Below, in pieces: positions 33,782-42,228 of a stretch of DNA of 64,000 nt; position 1 is the stretch's first letter, and each line of letters starts with the position of its first letter. Source of the stretch: Thiocapsa sp. UBA6158 (lineage in GTDB: Bacteria > Pseudomonadota > Gammaproteobacteria > Chromatiales > Chromatiaceae). The stretch lies in assembly GCF_002423035.1 (NCBI RefSeq), contig NZ_DIUM01000008.1:16688-80687 (forward strand). Reading direction: 5' to 3'. The notes under the pieces are model-generated. The model did no database searches, was not told the DNA's origin, and saw only the letters and a program-made list of their open reading frames with translations. The translations under genes were made by a program, and so were the position numbers.

Positions 33782-35206
33782 TCAGCCGAGCAAGGCCCAC
33801 TCGTGTACCGGCCGCCCCGAGCCCTGCTGCTCCAGGTAGGCGCCGGTCAGGCCGGCCATGTCGGGGCCATGACGCGCGACCCAGGCGCGTTGCCAACGCG
33901 CGCCGCTTCGGCCCGTTTCGAGCCGCCGCTCGAGGATGCCGAGCCAATGCGCGATCTCCAGCGGGTCGATGCCTGCAGCCTGAAGCCCGCGCCGCGCTCG
34001 GGGCAAGAGATCCTCTCGGAGGATGCCTGTGACCGGCAGGATCGCGCCGTCGAGCCACTGAATCTCGGCATCCAGTCCTTCGCGTGCACAGGCATAAAAG
34101 GCCGCGCGGGTGTGCAGGAAGGGGATCCGCGATTCAGGCGGCTCGGGTTGATCGGCCAGATCGCGCACGGCACCGAGATACAAGGCCGCATTGGCGATCA
34201 TGTCCGACACCGTCGGACCGGCCGGAACCACACGGTGCTCGATGCGCAGATGCGCTCGCCGTGCCGCATCGAAGCCGATCAGCGGGCGGTTCCAACGCCA
34301 AATGGTACCATTGTGAAGACGCAGATGGGCCAACGCCTGCGGTTCCTCCGCCATGAGGTGCGGGAGCAGGACCGGATAGCGGTCCAGGTTCGCGCGAAAG
34401 GTCTCCATGATGGAACGCTCGGCATACCGGAAGCCGAAGCTCACGCGTTCCTGCAGGATGGGGCCGCCCGGGGAGACCGCCTGCTCGAACAGCGGGATCC
34501 GGGTCTCGTCCCAGAGGTCATGTCCGAAGAGGTAGGGCGAATTGGCCGTGATGGCGACCATGGGTCCGCTGATGAGCTTCGAGGCGTTGTAGACGCGCGC
34601 CGCTTCCCCCGGTGTCACCTTGAGGTGGATCTGAAACGAGGTCGCGGCTGCCTCCAACATGACATCGTGCCACTCCAGCGCGAGACGGTCGCGACCCGCG
34701 ATCTCGAGCCTCAGGGGGCGGTCGTGGCGCAAGGCGAAGATCTGTTCGTTGAGGGCGCGGTAACGCCGTCGGGGTGTCATCGCGCAGAGGCCCAGATGCT
34801 GAGGGCGCACGGTCGGCAGGATGCCGATCGCCAGAAGACGCGTCCCCAGCGTCTGCGCGACGCGGTCGCAGCGTTGCAGCGTCTCGCTCAGCTCGGTCGC
34901 GAGTCGAGACAGACAGTCACCCGTCAGCGGCATCGGCGAGCCGTTGATCTCCGCGTTGAAGGTCGCGAGCTCCGCGACGACTAAGGGGTCGTTCAGGACT
35001 GCGAGCAGCGACTCCACCCGCGGTGCCGGCTCCATCTGCGGATCGACGAGGCAAGCCTCGAGCTCGAATCCCGCGGTCGGCTCGGATGTCTCGAACCGAT
35101 CGCAGTCGAGCCAGTCCTCCAAGAGCGCCGTCTCCTCGCGCAGCCGGGCGGCGAACTCGACGAAGTCCTGGTGGGTGAAATGCGTCCCCGCAATCTCCTG
35201 GCCCAT
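33782..35206 (-). CDS. Glutamate-cysteine ligase (GCS2) family protein
   Basis: 474-residue ATP-dependent carboxylate-amine ligase of the GCS2 type. Conserved GFELEACLVD (metal/ATP-binding Glu), FNAEINGSPMPL, GILPTVRP, SFQIHLKV, SPYLFGHDLWDETRIP and LRIEHRVVPAGP. May make gamma-glutamylcysteine or another gamma-glutamyl or dipeptide product. Chromatiaceae make glutathione amide, so a thiol role is possible, but no gshB is nearby and this is inference. The ATG at 35206 has GAGGG close upstream. Upstream gene is murU, same strand, 94 nt away. Confidence 0.8.
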   Translation of the reverse strand: MGQEIAGTHFTHQDFVEFAARLREETALLEDWLDCDRFETSEPTAGFELEACLVDPQMEPAPRVESLLAVLNDPLVVAELATFNAEINGSPMPLTGDCLSRLATELSETLQRCDRVAQTLGTRLLAIGILPTVRPQHLGLCAMTPRRRYRALNEQIFALRHDRPLRLEIAGRDRLALEWHDVMLEAAATSFQIHLKVTPGEAARVYNASKLISGPMVAITANSPYLFGHDLWDETRIPLFEQAVSPGGPILQERVSFGFRYAERSIMETFRANLDRYPVLLPHLMAEEPQALAHLRLHNGTIWRWNRPLIGFDAARRAHLRIEHRVVPAGPTVSDMIANAALYLGAVRDLADQPEPPESRIPFLHTRAAFYACAREGLDAEIQWLDGAILPVTGILREDLLPRARRGLQAAGIDPLEIAHWLGILERRLETGRSGARWQRAWVARHGPDMAGLTGAYLEQQGSGRPVHEWALLG

Positions 35207-35300
35207 CCCTCGTCCCCCGTGACGGTTGACTTAGGCTTCATTATGGTCGGATCTCGGGCCACTCGATAGGCGTCGAGGGGGTATGCCGAGCGCTCTGCGA

Positions 35301-35981
35301 TCACTCTCGAAGGAGTCGATCCAGATCGGCGAGCCGCTCGGGCGTGCCGATGTCGAGCCAGTATCCGCGGTGATGCTCTCCGCCGACACGGCCCTGCGCC
35401 ATTGCGTCTCGAAGCAGCGGTGCCAGCGCAAAGGCCCCCGGGCGACACCCTGCGAACAGGCTCGGGCTGTAGACGCCGACCCCGCTGAAGGTCAGACGCC
35501 TCTCCCTCTCTCGCTCGTCTTGGTCGCCCTCGACTCGGACCCGGCCGCCCGTCAAGATGAAATCACCGCTCGGGTGGTGAGGTGGATTGTCGACCAGCAC
35601 CAGGTGAGCGAGGTCGGTTCCTGCGAGGTGCAGGCCGATCGGATCGATATCGGACCAGATGTCGCCGTTGATCACCAGGAAGGGGTCCGGGCCAAGGAGC
35701 GGTAGGGCTTTGAAGATGCCTCCGCCGGTCTCCAGGGCCGTTTGCTCGGGTGAGTAACGGATGTGGACGCCGAATCGACTGCCGTCACCCAGTGCTGCCT
35801 CGATCTGCTCGCCGAGATGGGCGTGGTTGATCACGACGTCGCGGATGTCGGCCGCAGCCAGACGTTCCAAGTGATATTGAATCAAGGGGCGACCGCCGGC
35901 TTCGAGTAGAGGCTTGGGTACTTGGTCGGTCAGGGGACGCATTCGATTGCCGCGGCCGGCAGCGAGGATCATCGCCTTCAT
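35301..35981 (-). CDS. murU: N-acetylmuramate alpha-1-phosphate uridylyltransferase
   Basis: Nucleotidyltransferase that makes UDP-MurNAc in the peptidoglycan recycling bypass (AmgK-MurU). 226 residues, the family size. N-terminal signature MILAAGRGNRMRPLTDQVPKP (first 19 residues of it typical), NHAHLGEQIEAALGDG, TGGGIFKALPLLG and NGDIWSDID. Generic glucose-1-phosphate nucleotidyltransferase is the alternative; the length and TGGGI motif favour MurU. The partner kinase amgK is not adjacent. Divergent from xth, 169 nt apart. Confidence 0.85.
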   Translation of the reverse strand: MKAMILAAGRGNRMRPLTDQVPKPLLEAGGRPLIQYHLERLAAADIRDVVINHAHLGEQIEAALGDGSRFGVHIRYSPEQTALETGGGIFKALPLLGPDPFLVINGDIWSDIDPIGLHLAGTDLAHLVLVDNPPHHPSGDFILTGGRVRVEGDQDERERERRLTFSGVGVYSPSLFAGCRPGAFALAPLLRDAMAQGRVGGEHHRGYWLDIGTPERLADLDRLLRE

Positions 35982-36150
35982 AAGAGCGGGTCGGCTGTTG
36001 TGGGAGTCTCCAAGATACACCAGCCGGAGTCGTCGACTCGATCGGGATCCTGCAGCTCGAACGCAGCGGACGACCGGTTTGGATGACCGCCGTCGCCGTG
36101 GTAGCCTTTTCGCGCAATGTCGGCCAACGAGGTGAGCGAGCGTCTTCGTC

Positions 36151-36969
36151 GTGTTCAAGATTATCTCCTTTAATATCAATGGAATTCGTGCGCGACCTCA
36201 TCAGCTCGAAGCGATCAAGGCTGCCCATGATCCGGATGTCCTTGGTCTGCAGGAGTGCAAGGTTGCCGACGACGCCTTTCCGGTCGATCTCGTGCGGGGG
36301 CTTGGGTTTGCGACGCACTTCTACGGTCAAAAGTCGCACTACGGTGTCGCGCTCTTGAGCAAGGTCGAGCCGCTTGCAGTCATCAGAGGCTTTCCGGGGG
36401 ACGCCGAGGACGCGCAGCGTCGCGCCATCATCGGGCGCTACCCCTTGCCCGACGGGGGCGACATCACGGTCATCAACGGCTACTTTCCGCAGGGCGAGAG
36501 CCGTGACCATCCGATCAAGTTCCCGAACAAGCGCAAGTTCTATGCGGATCTCACCGCCTATCTGCGCGACTTCTGCACGCCCGATCAGAACCTCGTGGTG
36601 CTGGGCGATATGAATGTCGCACCGCTCGACCTGGATATCGGCATCGGGGCGGACAACGCCAAGCGCTGGCTGCGCACCGGCAAATGCAGCTTCCTCCCGG
36701 AGGAGCGCGAATGGCTCGAGACCTTGACCGATTGGGGTCTGGTTGACGCCTATCGCACGGTGCACCCCGAGGTCGGCGACCGCTTCAGCTGGTTTGATTA
36801 TCGCTCGCGCGGCTTCGAGCGTGACCCCAAGCATGGTCTGCGCATCGATCATCTGTTGGTGACCGCGCCCCTGCGCGAGCGCCTGTTGGATGCCGATATC
36901 GACTATGCCATTCGCGGCATGGACAAGCCCTCGGATCATTGTCCGGTCTGGGCGCGGTTCGATCTGTGA
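36151..36969 (+). CDS. xth: Exodeoxyribonuclease III
   Basis: AP endonuclease/3'-5' exonuclease of base-excision repair. 272 residues; catalytic motifs LQECK, NGYFPQGE, GDMNVAPLDLDI, and C-terminal SDHCPVWA with the catalytic Asp-His. Start is a GTG at 36151. Terminated by the strong palindromic repeat copy C. Confidence 0.95.
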   Translation: MFKIISFNINGIRARPHQLEAIKAAHDPDVLGLQECKVADDAFPVDLVRGLGFATHFYGQKSHYGVALLSKVEPLAVIRGFPGDAEDAQRRAIIGRYPLPDGGDITVINGYFPQGESRDHPIKFPNKRKFYADLTAYLRDFCTPDQNLVVLGDMNVAPLDLDIGIGADNAKRWLRTGKCSFLPEEREWLETLTDWGLVDAYRTVHPEVGDRFSWFDYRSRGFERDPKHGLRIDHLLVTAPLRERLLDADIDYAIRGMDKPSDHCPVWARFDL

Positions 36970-37004
36970 GTCCGCCTTCGAACTCGAACGGCGATGCGGA
37001 GCCG

Positions 37005-37096
37005 GGCTAAACCCTGTCCGGCGCGGTATGCGTCATGTGTCGGAGTGGCTTGACCGCGCCAGCTCCGACGACTATCGGAGCTGGCGCGGTTTAAAC
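37005..37096 (-). repeat. 90-bp palindromic-ended repeat, copy C
   Basis: 92 bp, reverse orientation relative to copies A and B: left end GGCTAAACC, right end GGCGCGGTTTAAAC, core GCGGTATGCGTCATG (reverse complement of the CGCATACCGC core). Contains the 16-bp-arm terminator hairpin described separately. Lies 35 nt after xth. Confidence 0.7.
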
Positions 37097-37106
37097 TCTT
37101 TTTTAA
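37053..37106 (+). terminator. Strong intrinsic terminator (within repeat copy C)
   Basis: Perfect 16-bp stem ACCGCGCCAGCTCCGA (37053-37068), loop CGACTA, mirrored arm 37075-37090, then TTTAAACTCTTTTTTAATC. Stem plus six-T run gives a textbook rho-independent terminator for xth reading on the + strand, 83 nt past its stop. It is built from one half of a dispersed repeat. Confidence 0.85.
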
Positions 37107-37173
37107 TCAACACGGCGATCCTGATGCCTCACATCATGTCCCGAAAACAGGCTTCGGCAAGAGCACTCACGCG

Positions 37174-38034
37174 ATGACGTCGCATCAGCCCATCGGCGTC
37201 TTCGACTCGGGTGTCGGCGGTCTCTCGGTCCTGCGCGAGATCCGTCGCGCGCTGCCGCACGAAGATCTGCTCTATGTCGCCGACTCCGCCTATGCACCCT
37301 ACGGCGATCAGTCTGCCGAGGCGATCGAACTGCGCGCCGTTGCCGTCACCGAGCGTCTGCTCGCACGCGGGGCGAAGGCGATCGTCGTGGCCTGCAATAC
37401 CGCGACGGGCGCAGCGGCCCGGGTGCTTCGGACCCGGTATCCGGTGCCGGTGATCGCCATGGAACCCGCGGTCAAGCCGGCCATCGAGCAGACCCGCTCG
37501 GGCGTGGTCGGTGTTCTGGCGACGCGACAGACCCTGGGAAGCCACACCTTCAAGCAGCTGCTCGCGCGCATGGGGGAGGGACCGGAGATCCTCCTCCAGG
37601 CCTGTCCGGGTCTGGTCGAGCGGGTCGAGGCCGGTGACCTGGAGGGCGAACGCACGCGAACCCTGTTGGCGGCCTACCTCGAGCCGCTTTTGGCGCAGGG
37701 TGCCGATACCCTGGTCTTGGGCTGCACCCACTATCCCCACCTGGGCAAGCTGATCGGCGAGATCGCCGGACCCCGGACGACCGTGCTGGACTCCGGCGCT
37801 GCCGTTGCGCGGCAGGTTCATCGTCGTTTGGGCGAGGCCGGATTGCTGGCGCCGCCCGGCCGTGTCGGGACCGAGCGCTTCTGGACGAGCGGCGAGCCGA
37901 CCAAGGTCGCCGCGGTGATGGAGCGGCTCTGGGGAGCGCCTCTGGCGCTACATCCGTTGACTCGCGAGGCGGCGACGCCGCTTGTCGGAGAAGGCGCGGC
38001 ACTCATCGCTCAAGGTGCCGGGTGCAGCCGATGA
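37174..38034 (+). CDS. murI: Glutamate racemase
   Basis: Makes D-glutamate for peptidoglycan. 286 residues; the two catalytic cysteines lie in VVACNTATGAAA (Cys about 74) and LVLGCTHYPH (Cys about 188); N-terminal IGVFDSGVGGLSVLREI is diagnostic. Starts at ATG 37174 after the terminator. The downstream secreted-protein gene begins within 40 nt. Confidence 0.95.
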   Translation: MTSHQPIGVFDSGVGGLSVLREIRRALPHEDLLYVADSAYAPYGDQSAEAIELRAVAVTERLLARGAKAIVVACNTATGAAARVLRTRYPVPVIAMEPAVKPAIEQTRSGVVGVLATRQTLGSHTFKQLLARMGEGPEILLQACPGLVERVEAGDLEGERTRTLLAAYLEPLLAQGADTLVLGCTHYPHLGKLIGEIAGPRTTVLDSGAAVARQVHRRLGEAGLLAPPGRVGTERFWTSGEPTKVAAVMERLWGAPLALHPLTREAATPLVGEGAALIAQGAGCSR

Positions 38035-38069
38035 TGGCCCGCGCCTCTCAAGATTGCTTCGGAGACATC

Positions 38070-38624
38070 ATGTGCAGAACAACGGGAATCCGAATCGCCG
38101 CGATAATCACCCTTCTCATCGCTGCGTTTGCCTCGTCAGGTGTCTTCGCCAACGAGCCGTGCCTCAAGATGGTATTCGGGCGTTACTGTTTGGGCGGAGA
38201 TGTCGGGCCGCTGCTGCAGAGCGTCCCGCCTCCGCTCGTGCGCCAGGAGCAGGACGCGAGTTTGGCCCTGGTGTTCGTGGATGGTCCGGACCGCCTTTAT
38301 GTGCTTGCCTTCAACCGCAAGATCTACAAGGTCGTGCGCGCCTTCGGTGTCTCCACACAACTGCGTTACGAGGAGACCTATGCCGCCTTGCGCGACATCT
38401 ATGGTCTCGGCGAAGACCGCAGCCGCTTCTCCCCCGATGCGACCACGCCCGGGCGCCGTCTGGTCGCGATCCGTCGCGGTGAAGGCGTCGCCATGCATGT
38501 CTGGACGCCGTCGTCGGCCTGGCGCATCGAGCTGTCCTGGACGCGCGAGATGGGCCTCGCGCTTGCCTATGTCGCTACCGAGCTCAATGCGGCTCGTGCG
38601 CAGCAGATCGATCGGGGCCTCTGA
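38070..38624 (+). CDS. Hypothetical secreted protein
   Basis: 184 residues from the ATG at 38070 (GGAGA 4 nt upstream); a longer GTG start at 38022 would overlap murI and hide the signal peptide. Signal peptide about 1-28 (RIAAIITLLIAAFASSGVFA), then a periplasmic domain with two Cys (CLKMVFGRYCLGG) that could form a disulfide. No recognised domain. Small, soluble, periplasmic; function unknown. Tail-to-tail with mtaB. Confidence 0.7.
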   Translation: MCRTTGIRIAAIITLLIAAFASSGVFANEPCLKMVFGRYCLGGDVGPLLQSVPPPLVRQEQDASLALVFVDGPDRLYVLAFNRKIYKVVRAFGVSTQLRYEETYAALRDIYGLGEDRSRFSPDATTPGRRLVAIRRGEGVAMHVWTPSSAWRIELSWTREMGLALAYVATELNAARAQQIDRGL

Positions 38625-38659
38625 GTCCGGTCTCGGGTGTTTCGGTCAGGTCGGCTTGT

Positions 38660-40003
38660 TCACCGCTGCGTCGGCCGTCCGGCCAGCGCGCGTCCGTCCA
38701 ATCCGGAAAGCCCGACCTTGACGAGTTGATTGCCTTCGATCGCAGTGCCGTGCGTCGTGATCTGCACCGGCAGGTAGTTGGGGGTGTAGCCGAATCGGGT
38801 CTCCCGCCGCTCGCCGTCGGGGTTGCCCTCGCAGAGGATCTCGACGGTCTTGCCGATCTGCTCGCGCAGGACCCCGTCGCGCATGCGCAGCTCAAGCTCC
38901 TTCAGCGCGTCCAAGCGTCGACGTTTGGTTTGGCTATCGACCCGTCCCGGCATCTCGGCCGCCTGCGTGCCGGTCCGTGGCGAGTAGGCAAAGGCATGAA
39001 TATGACCGAATCGCATCGACTCGGCGAAGGCGAGCGTCTCGTCCCAGTCCTCTGAACCCTCGCCGGGGAAGCCGACGATGATGTCGGTCGTGATGTTGAG
39101 GTCCGGCACGCGCGCACGACCCTGCTCGACCAGGCTCGCGAACTGCGCCGTCTTGCAGCGCCGCGCCATGCGTCGCAGGACGCGGTCAGAGCCGCTTTGC
39201 AGCGGCAGGTGCAGATGCGGCATGAGGCGCGGATCCTCGAAGCATCGCCAGAAGGCATCGCCGAGATCCCAAGGTTCCAACGAGCCGAGGCGCAGACGGG
39301 GGACCCCGGTCTCGCCGAGGATGCGCGCGATCAGCTCGGAGAGCGTGCTGCCCGAGTCGCTGCCGTATCCGCCGAGATGCACGCCGGTCAGGACCACCTC
39401 GCGGATGCCCTGCTCGACCAGCCGTTGGATGGCGCCGATGATCTCGGCCTGGGTCCGGCTGCGCTCCGCGCCCCGCGCGACGGTGGTGATGCAGAAGGTA
39501 CAGCTGTAGCGACAGCCATCCTGGATCTTGATGAAGGCACGCTGACGGCCGCGCGCGAAGAGTGCTCCGGCGGCGTCGGTTGCGGCCGTCTCGGGCATGG
39601 CCGGAAGGCTCAGGGTGGCGAGCGCGATCTCGACCAAGCGGTCCTTGTCGCGATTGGCGACGATCAGATCGACCCCGGTCTCGGCCGAAATGGCCCCGTC
39701 CCCGAGCGTGGCGAGACAGCCGCTGACGATCAGTCGCGCCCCCGGGTTGGCGCGTTGGCTGCGCCGCAGGACCCCGCGCGATTTACGCACCGCCTCCTGT
39801 GTGACGGCGCAGGTGTTGACGACCACCAGGTCGGCTGGGGCGTTCGCATCGACCACGCGAAAACCCGCGTCGCGAAAACGCTCGGCCCACTCTTCGGATT
39901 CGGCCTCGTTGAGCCGACAGCCGAGCGTTGCGATATGGACGCGCCGATCGAGGCGTACGGCGAGCCCATCGTGATCGGGTCCGATCTCAAGCCCCCGGTG
40001 CAT
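38660..40003 (-). CDS. mtaB: tRNA (t6A37) methylthiotransferase
   Basis: Radical-SAM methylthiotransferase converting t6A37 to ms2t6A37 in ANN-decoding tRNAs. 447 residues: UPF0004 domain with three cluster cysteines (TLGCRLNEAE, NTCAVT, SGCLA), radical SAM motif CRYSCTFC, then a TRAM-like C-terminus. Closer to MtaB than MiaB or RimO because of the GCRLNEAE start. The first ~22 residues before VHIATLGC are not conserved; an internal GTG may be the real start. The current ATG overlaps the SnoaL-like gene by 17 nt. Confidence 0.92.
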   Translation of the reverse strand: MHRGLEIGPDHDGLAVRLDRRVHIATLGCRLNEAESEEWAERFRDAGFRVVDANAPADLVVVNTCAVTQEAVRKSRGVLRRSQRANPGARLIVSGCLATLGDGAISAETGVDLIVANRDKDRLVEIALATLSLPAMPETAATDAAGALFARGRQRAFIKIQDGCRYSCTFCITTVARGAERSRTQAEIIGAIQRLVEQGIREVVLTGVHLGGYGSDSGSTLSELIARILGETGVPRLRLGSLEPWDLGDAFWRCFEDPRLMPHLHLPLQSGSDRVLRRMARRCKTAQFASLVEQGRARVPDLNITTDIIVGFPGEGSEDWDETLAFAESMRFGHIHAFAYSPRTGTQAAEMPGRVDSQTKRRRLDALKELELRMRDGVLREQIGKTVEILCEGNPDGERRETRFGYTPNYLPVQITTHGTAIEGNQLVKVGLSGLDGRALAGRPTQR

Positions 40004-40385
40004 TCGGCGCCTGCGGCGTCGGCGAGTTCTGGTGGATCAGCAGGCGCCAGCCATCGGCCCCTTTCCTGAAGACGTTGGTGCCATAGATCGCGGGGCCCGG
40101 CTGACCCGGTGCCCCGCTCTGCATCCGTTCTTCGATCAGGTGGATTGCGGTCTCTCCGGCCTCGATCCAGGCGAGGTGACGCACCTGGATGTCGAAGGCC
40201 CCGGCTTGCTCGAAGATGGATCGCCACAGCTGCAGTACCTCGCGCCCCATCACCAGCGGCGTCATCGGCAGGAGACAGGCGATGCCCTCAGAGTCCTCCC
40301 AAACCTCGGCCATGGCCGCAGGGTCGCCCGCCTCGAGCGCATCGTAGAAGGCATCCTCGGCATCCTGAGGTGTATCGAACGGCAT
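39987..40385 (-). CDS. SnoaL-like/NTF2-fold protein
   Basis: 132 residues of the NTF2-like fold: DAEDAFYDALEAGDPAAMAEVW, EGIACLLPMTPLVMGREVLQLW and GTNVFRKGADGWRLLIHQNSP are typical of DUF4440/SnoaL-like proteins. Function is not predictable from the fold. Overlaps mtaB by 17 nt on the same strand, so the pair is probably cotranscribed. Confidence 0.78.
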   Translation of the reverse strand: MPFDTPQDAEDAFYDALEAGDPAAMAEVWEDSEGIACLLPMTPLVMGREVLQLWRSIFEQAGAFDIQVRHLAWIEAGETAIHLIEERMQSGAPGQPGPAIYGTNVFRKGADGWRLLIHQNSPTPQAPNAPGA

Positions 40386-40527
40386 CGGCGTTTCCTGATT
40401 GATGGGTTGATCGTTGGCGGTAAGTGAAGTGCCGGGCAGGGGGCGAGGGTTAGGGGCAACTTGAGTCGCCCCGGGTTGGTCGATGCTCCCCGAAAACCAC
40501 CTCGGCTATAGCCGATGGGATGACTGC

Positions 40528-41205
40528 TCACTCCGGTGCAGCTGCGTCCTGGCCTGATTTCGCGTTACGCTCGGGCACCGATGGGCCAAGCCAAGGCGCC
40601 GATCGGCGCAGATCCATACGCGGGATGCGCAGCTGGATCCGGTCCGAGGTCACCTCGCGCGACATGGCCGCGACGTCGGCGTCCGGCGGCAAGGTCAGAC
40701 GCTGACTCGCCGACCCGCTCACGACACTGTAGCCCCGGCCGTCACCCGCGCCGAAGCCGTTTTCCCGATACTCTTCGGCCCGTGTCCGATAGGCAATCCT
40801 CAATCCGCGCCCTCTTGAACTGATTTGAACCTGCGCGGGATCGATGTTCGCAAGCCTGATCTCGACGAGGTAGGCGTCGGGGGTTGCTCGCCGCGCGATC
40901 GACAGATGTCTCGCCTGCCGGCTCGAGGCCGCGGGCTGCGCGGAAGGCGCGTTCGATTGTGCTGCGAAGGGGTTGCTCCACGGCGCAGGCAACGCAGGCG
41001 TGCCCATGAATGGCGCCGGTCCGAAGGGCTCCCACCCGTAGGGCATATTCGGATCCCCGAAGGGACCGGGGCCGCCCCATCCGCCGGACGATGGGGCCGG
41101 AAGGTAGGCCGCTCCGGGCGGTGGCGGTCCGTACGGACCCCATGCGAAGGTCGGGGCGGAAGCGACGATGATCAAAACCGCGACGGTCAGGTGAGCGATA
41201 CGCAT
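40528..41205 (-). CDS. Secreted Hsp20-like protein with Gly/Pro-rich N-terminus
   Basis: 225 residues. Signal peptide about 1-21 (ending ASAPTFA, before WGPYGPP), then a Gly/Pro/Trp/Phe/Tyr-rich low-complexity region to about residue 65, an Ala/Gln/Ser linker, and a C-terminal alpha-crystallin-like domain (about 95-200) whose edge motif LPPDADVAAMSREVTSDRIQLRIPR (quoted in part: LPPDADV and LQLRIP-like end) resembles the Hsp20 LPxxVDxxxIxA...GVLxIxxP signature. An exported Hsp20 with such a leader is unusual; sulfur-globule proteins of purple sulfur bacteria are also secreted and Gly/aromatic rich, so an envelope or globule role is possible. Confidence 0.62.
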   Translation of the reverse strand: MRIAHLTVAVLIIVASAPTFAWGPYGPPPPGAAYLPAPSSGGWGGPGPFGDPNMPYGWEPFGPAPFMGTPALPAPWSNPFAAQSNAPSAQPAASSRQARHLSIARRATPDAYLVEIRLANIDPAQVQISSRGRGLRIAYRTRAEEYRENGFGAGDGRGYSVVSGSASQRLTLPPDADVAAMSREVTSDRIQLRIPRMDLRRSAPWLGPSVPERNAKSGQDAAAPE

Positions 41206-41238
41206 CGGTGACTCCTACATCAGCGGGGATCCGATCTC

Positions 41239-41787
41239 TCAAGTATAGGACGGCGGAGGACATTGGCGCACCCGCCACGTCGGGCGATCCGCCGAATCGA
41301 CGAGGCCATGCGCCAGGAGCCAGAGTCGTGCATCCTCGGCATCCTGCTCGAACCAACGCTTGGTCGAACCCAGCCGAAAGCTGTAACCCCAGGCATCCAT
41401 GTCGGCGAAGAGGCGCTCGCGCCCGAGACCAGGGACGGCGTCCGCCAGCAGCACTTGGAGATAACAGACTGCATTCTCTTCCGGGTCGTCGCCGCCGGCA
41501 TCCGTATGCAGGCGCTCGCGCCGATCCGGGTCCATGCAGATCCAATGCCCTGCCTCGTGCAGAACCGAGTGCAGAGGCGTCTCGGGTGTAGCATGCAGGA
41601 CGTCGCCGACCAGACCGGCTTCCGATTCACCCCAATAGGAGCCGGGAATCGGCCGGCCTGCGTCATGAAGGCGGAACCCCAGCCCGAAACGCCCGAGCAA
41701 GGACACGACCTGCGTGATCTGCGCACCCATGGTGCCGAGCGTCTGGACGGGTAGGGGGCTTGCGGGGGGCGCGTGATCGTTCGACAT
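41239..41787 (-). CDS. Conserved hypothetical protein with HExxH motif
   Basis: 182 residues from the ATG at 41787; upstream frame is non-conserved in composition. Contains LHEAGHWICM, an HExxH zinc-peptidase-like motif (about residues 78-82), with a possible third ligand in DAGGDDPEENAVCYLQ. No signal peptide. GLGRERLFADMDAWGYSFRL follows. Could be a small cytoplasmic metalloprotease or a metal-binding protein without activity; I do not recognise a named family. Confidence 0.6.
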   Translation of the reverse strand: MSNDHAPPASPLPVQTLGTMGAQITQVVSLLGRFGLGFRLHDAGRPIPGSYWGESEAGLVGDVLHATPETPLHSVLHEAGHWICMDPDRRERLHTDAGGDDPEENAVCYLQVLLADAVPGLGRERLFADMDAWGYSFRLGSTKRWFEQDAEDARLWLLAHGLVDSADRPTWRVRQCPPPSYT

Positions 41788-42228
41788 GCTGTCGCCGCTG
41801 GCTTTCGGGAGTCGGTCGCCGGATCTCGGTCTGCGGTGGGCTGATGAGCGAGAGATCAAACATACGGCGGGTTTCTTGGGCAGGCGGCCTACCATGCCTC
41901 GTCGTCGAACACCGTATCCCAAGCACACTGTCGCCGCAATGCGCGTCTCGGCACGGGGCGTCTGCGCCATTAACCGCCCATGGAGATGCCGGCCCGACCG
42001 AAGGAGCGCTTCGGGGGCACGGTGACCTGTGCTGACCATGGGTCCACCGAAGACCGCCGAGGGCTTCGTCGAGTGTGTGGAGCAGGGCGCGGATCGGGCG
42101 ATCCTGCTCTGCGACTGCCGGCTCGGGGCGCTTGATCAATCTCAGGCATCGACTGCTGGGCTTGCCGATGGGGGTGCTTTATTGGGATGCGCCGTGCGGT
42201 GGGGCGGGGCAGGGGGAGAGGACTCGGG
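41788..42228. other. Intergenic region before the RAYT element
   Basis: 441 bases between the HExxH gene (leftward) and the RAYT unit (rightward). Frames exist on both strands but are Arg-rich and lack RBSs; I see no gene, RNA or clear promoter. Confidence 0.4.
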
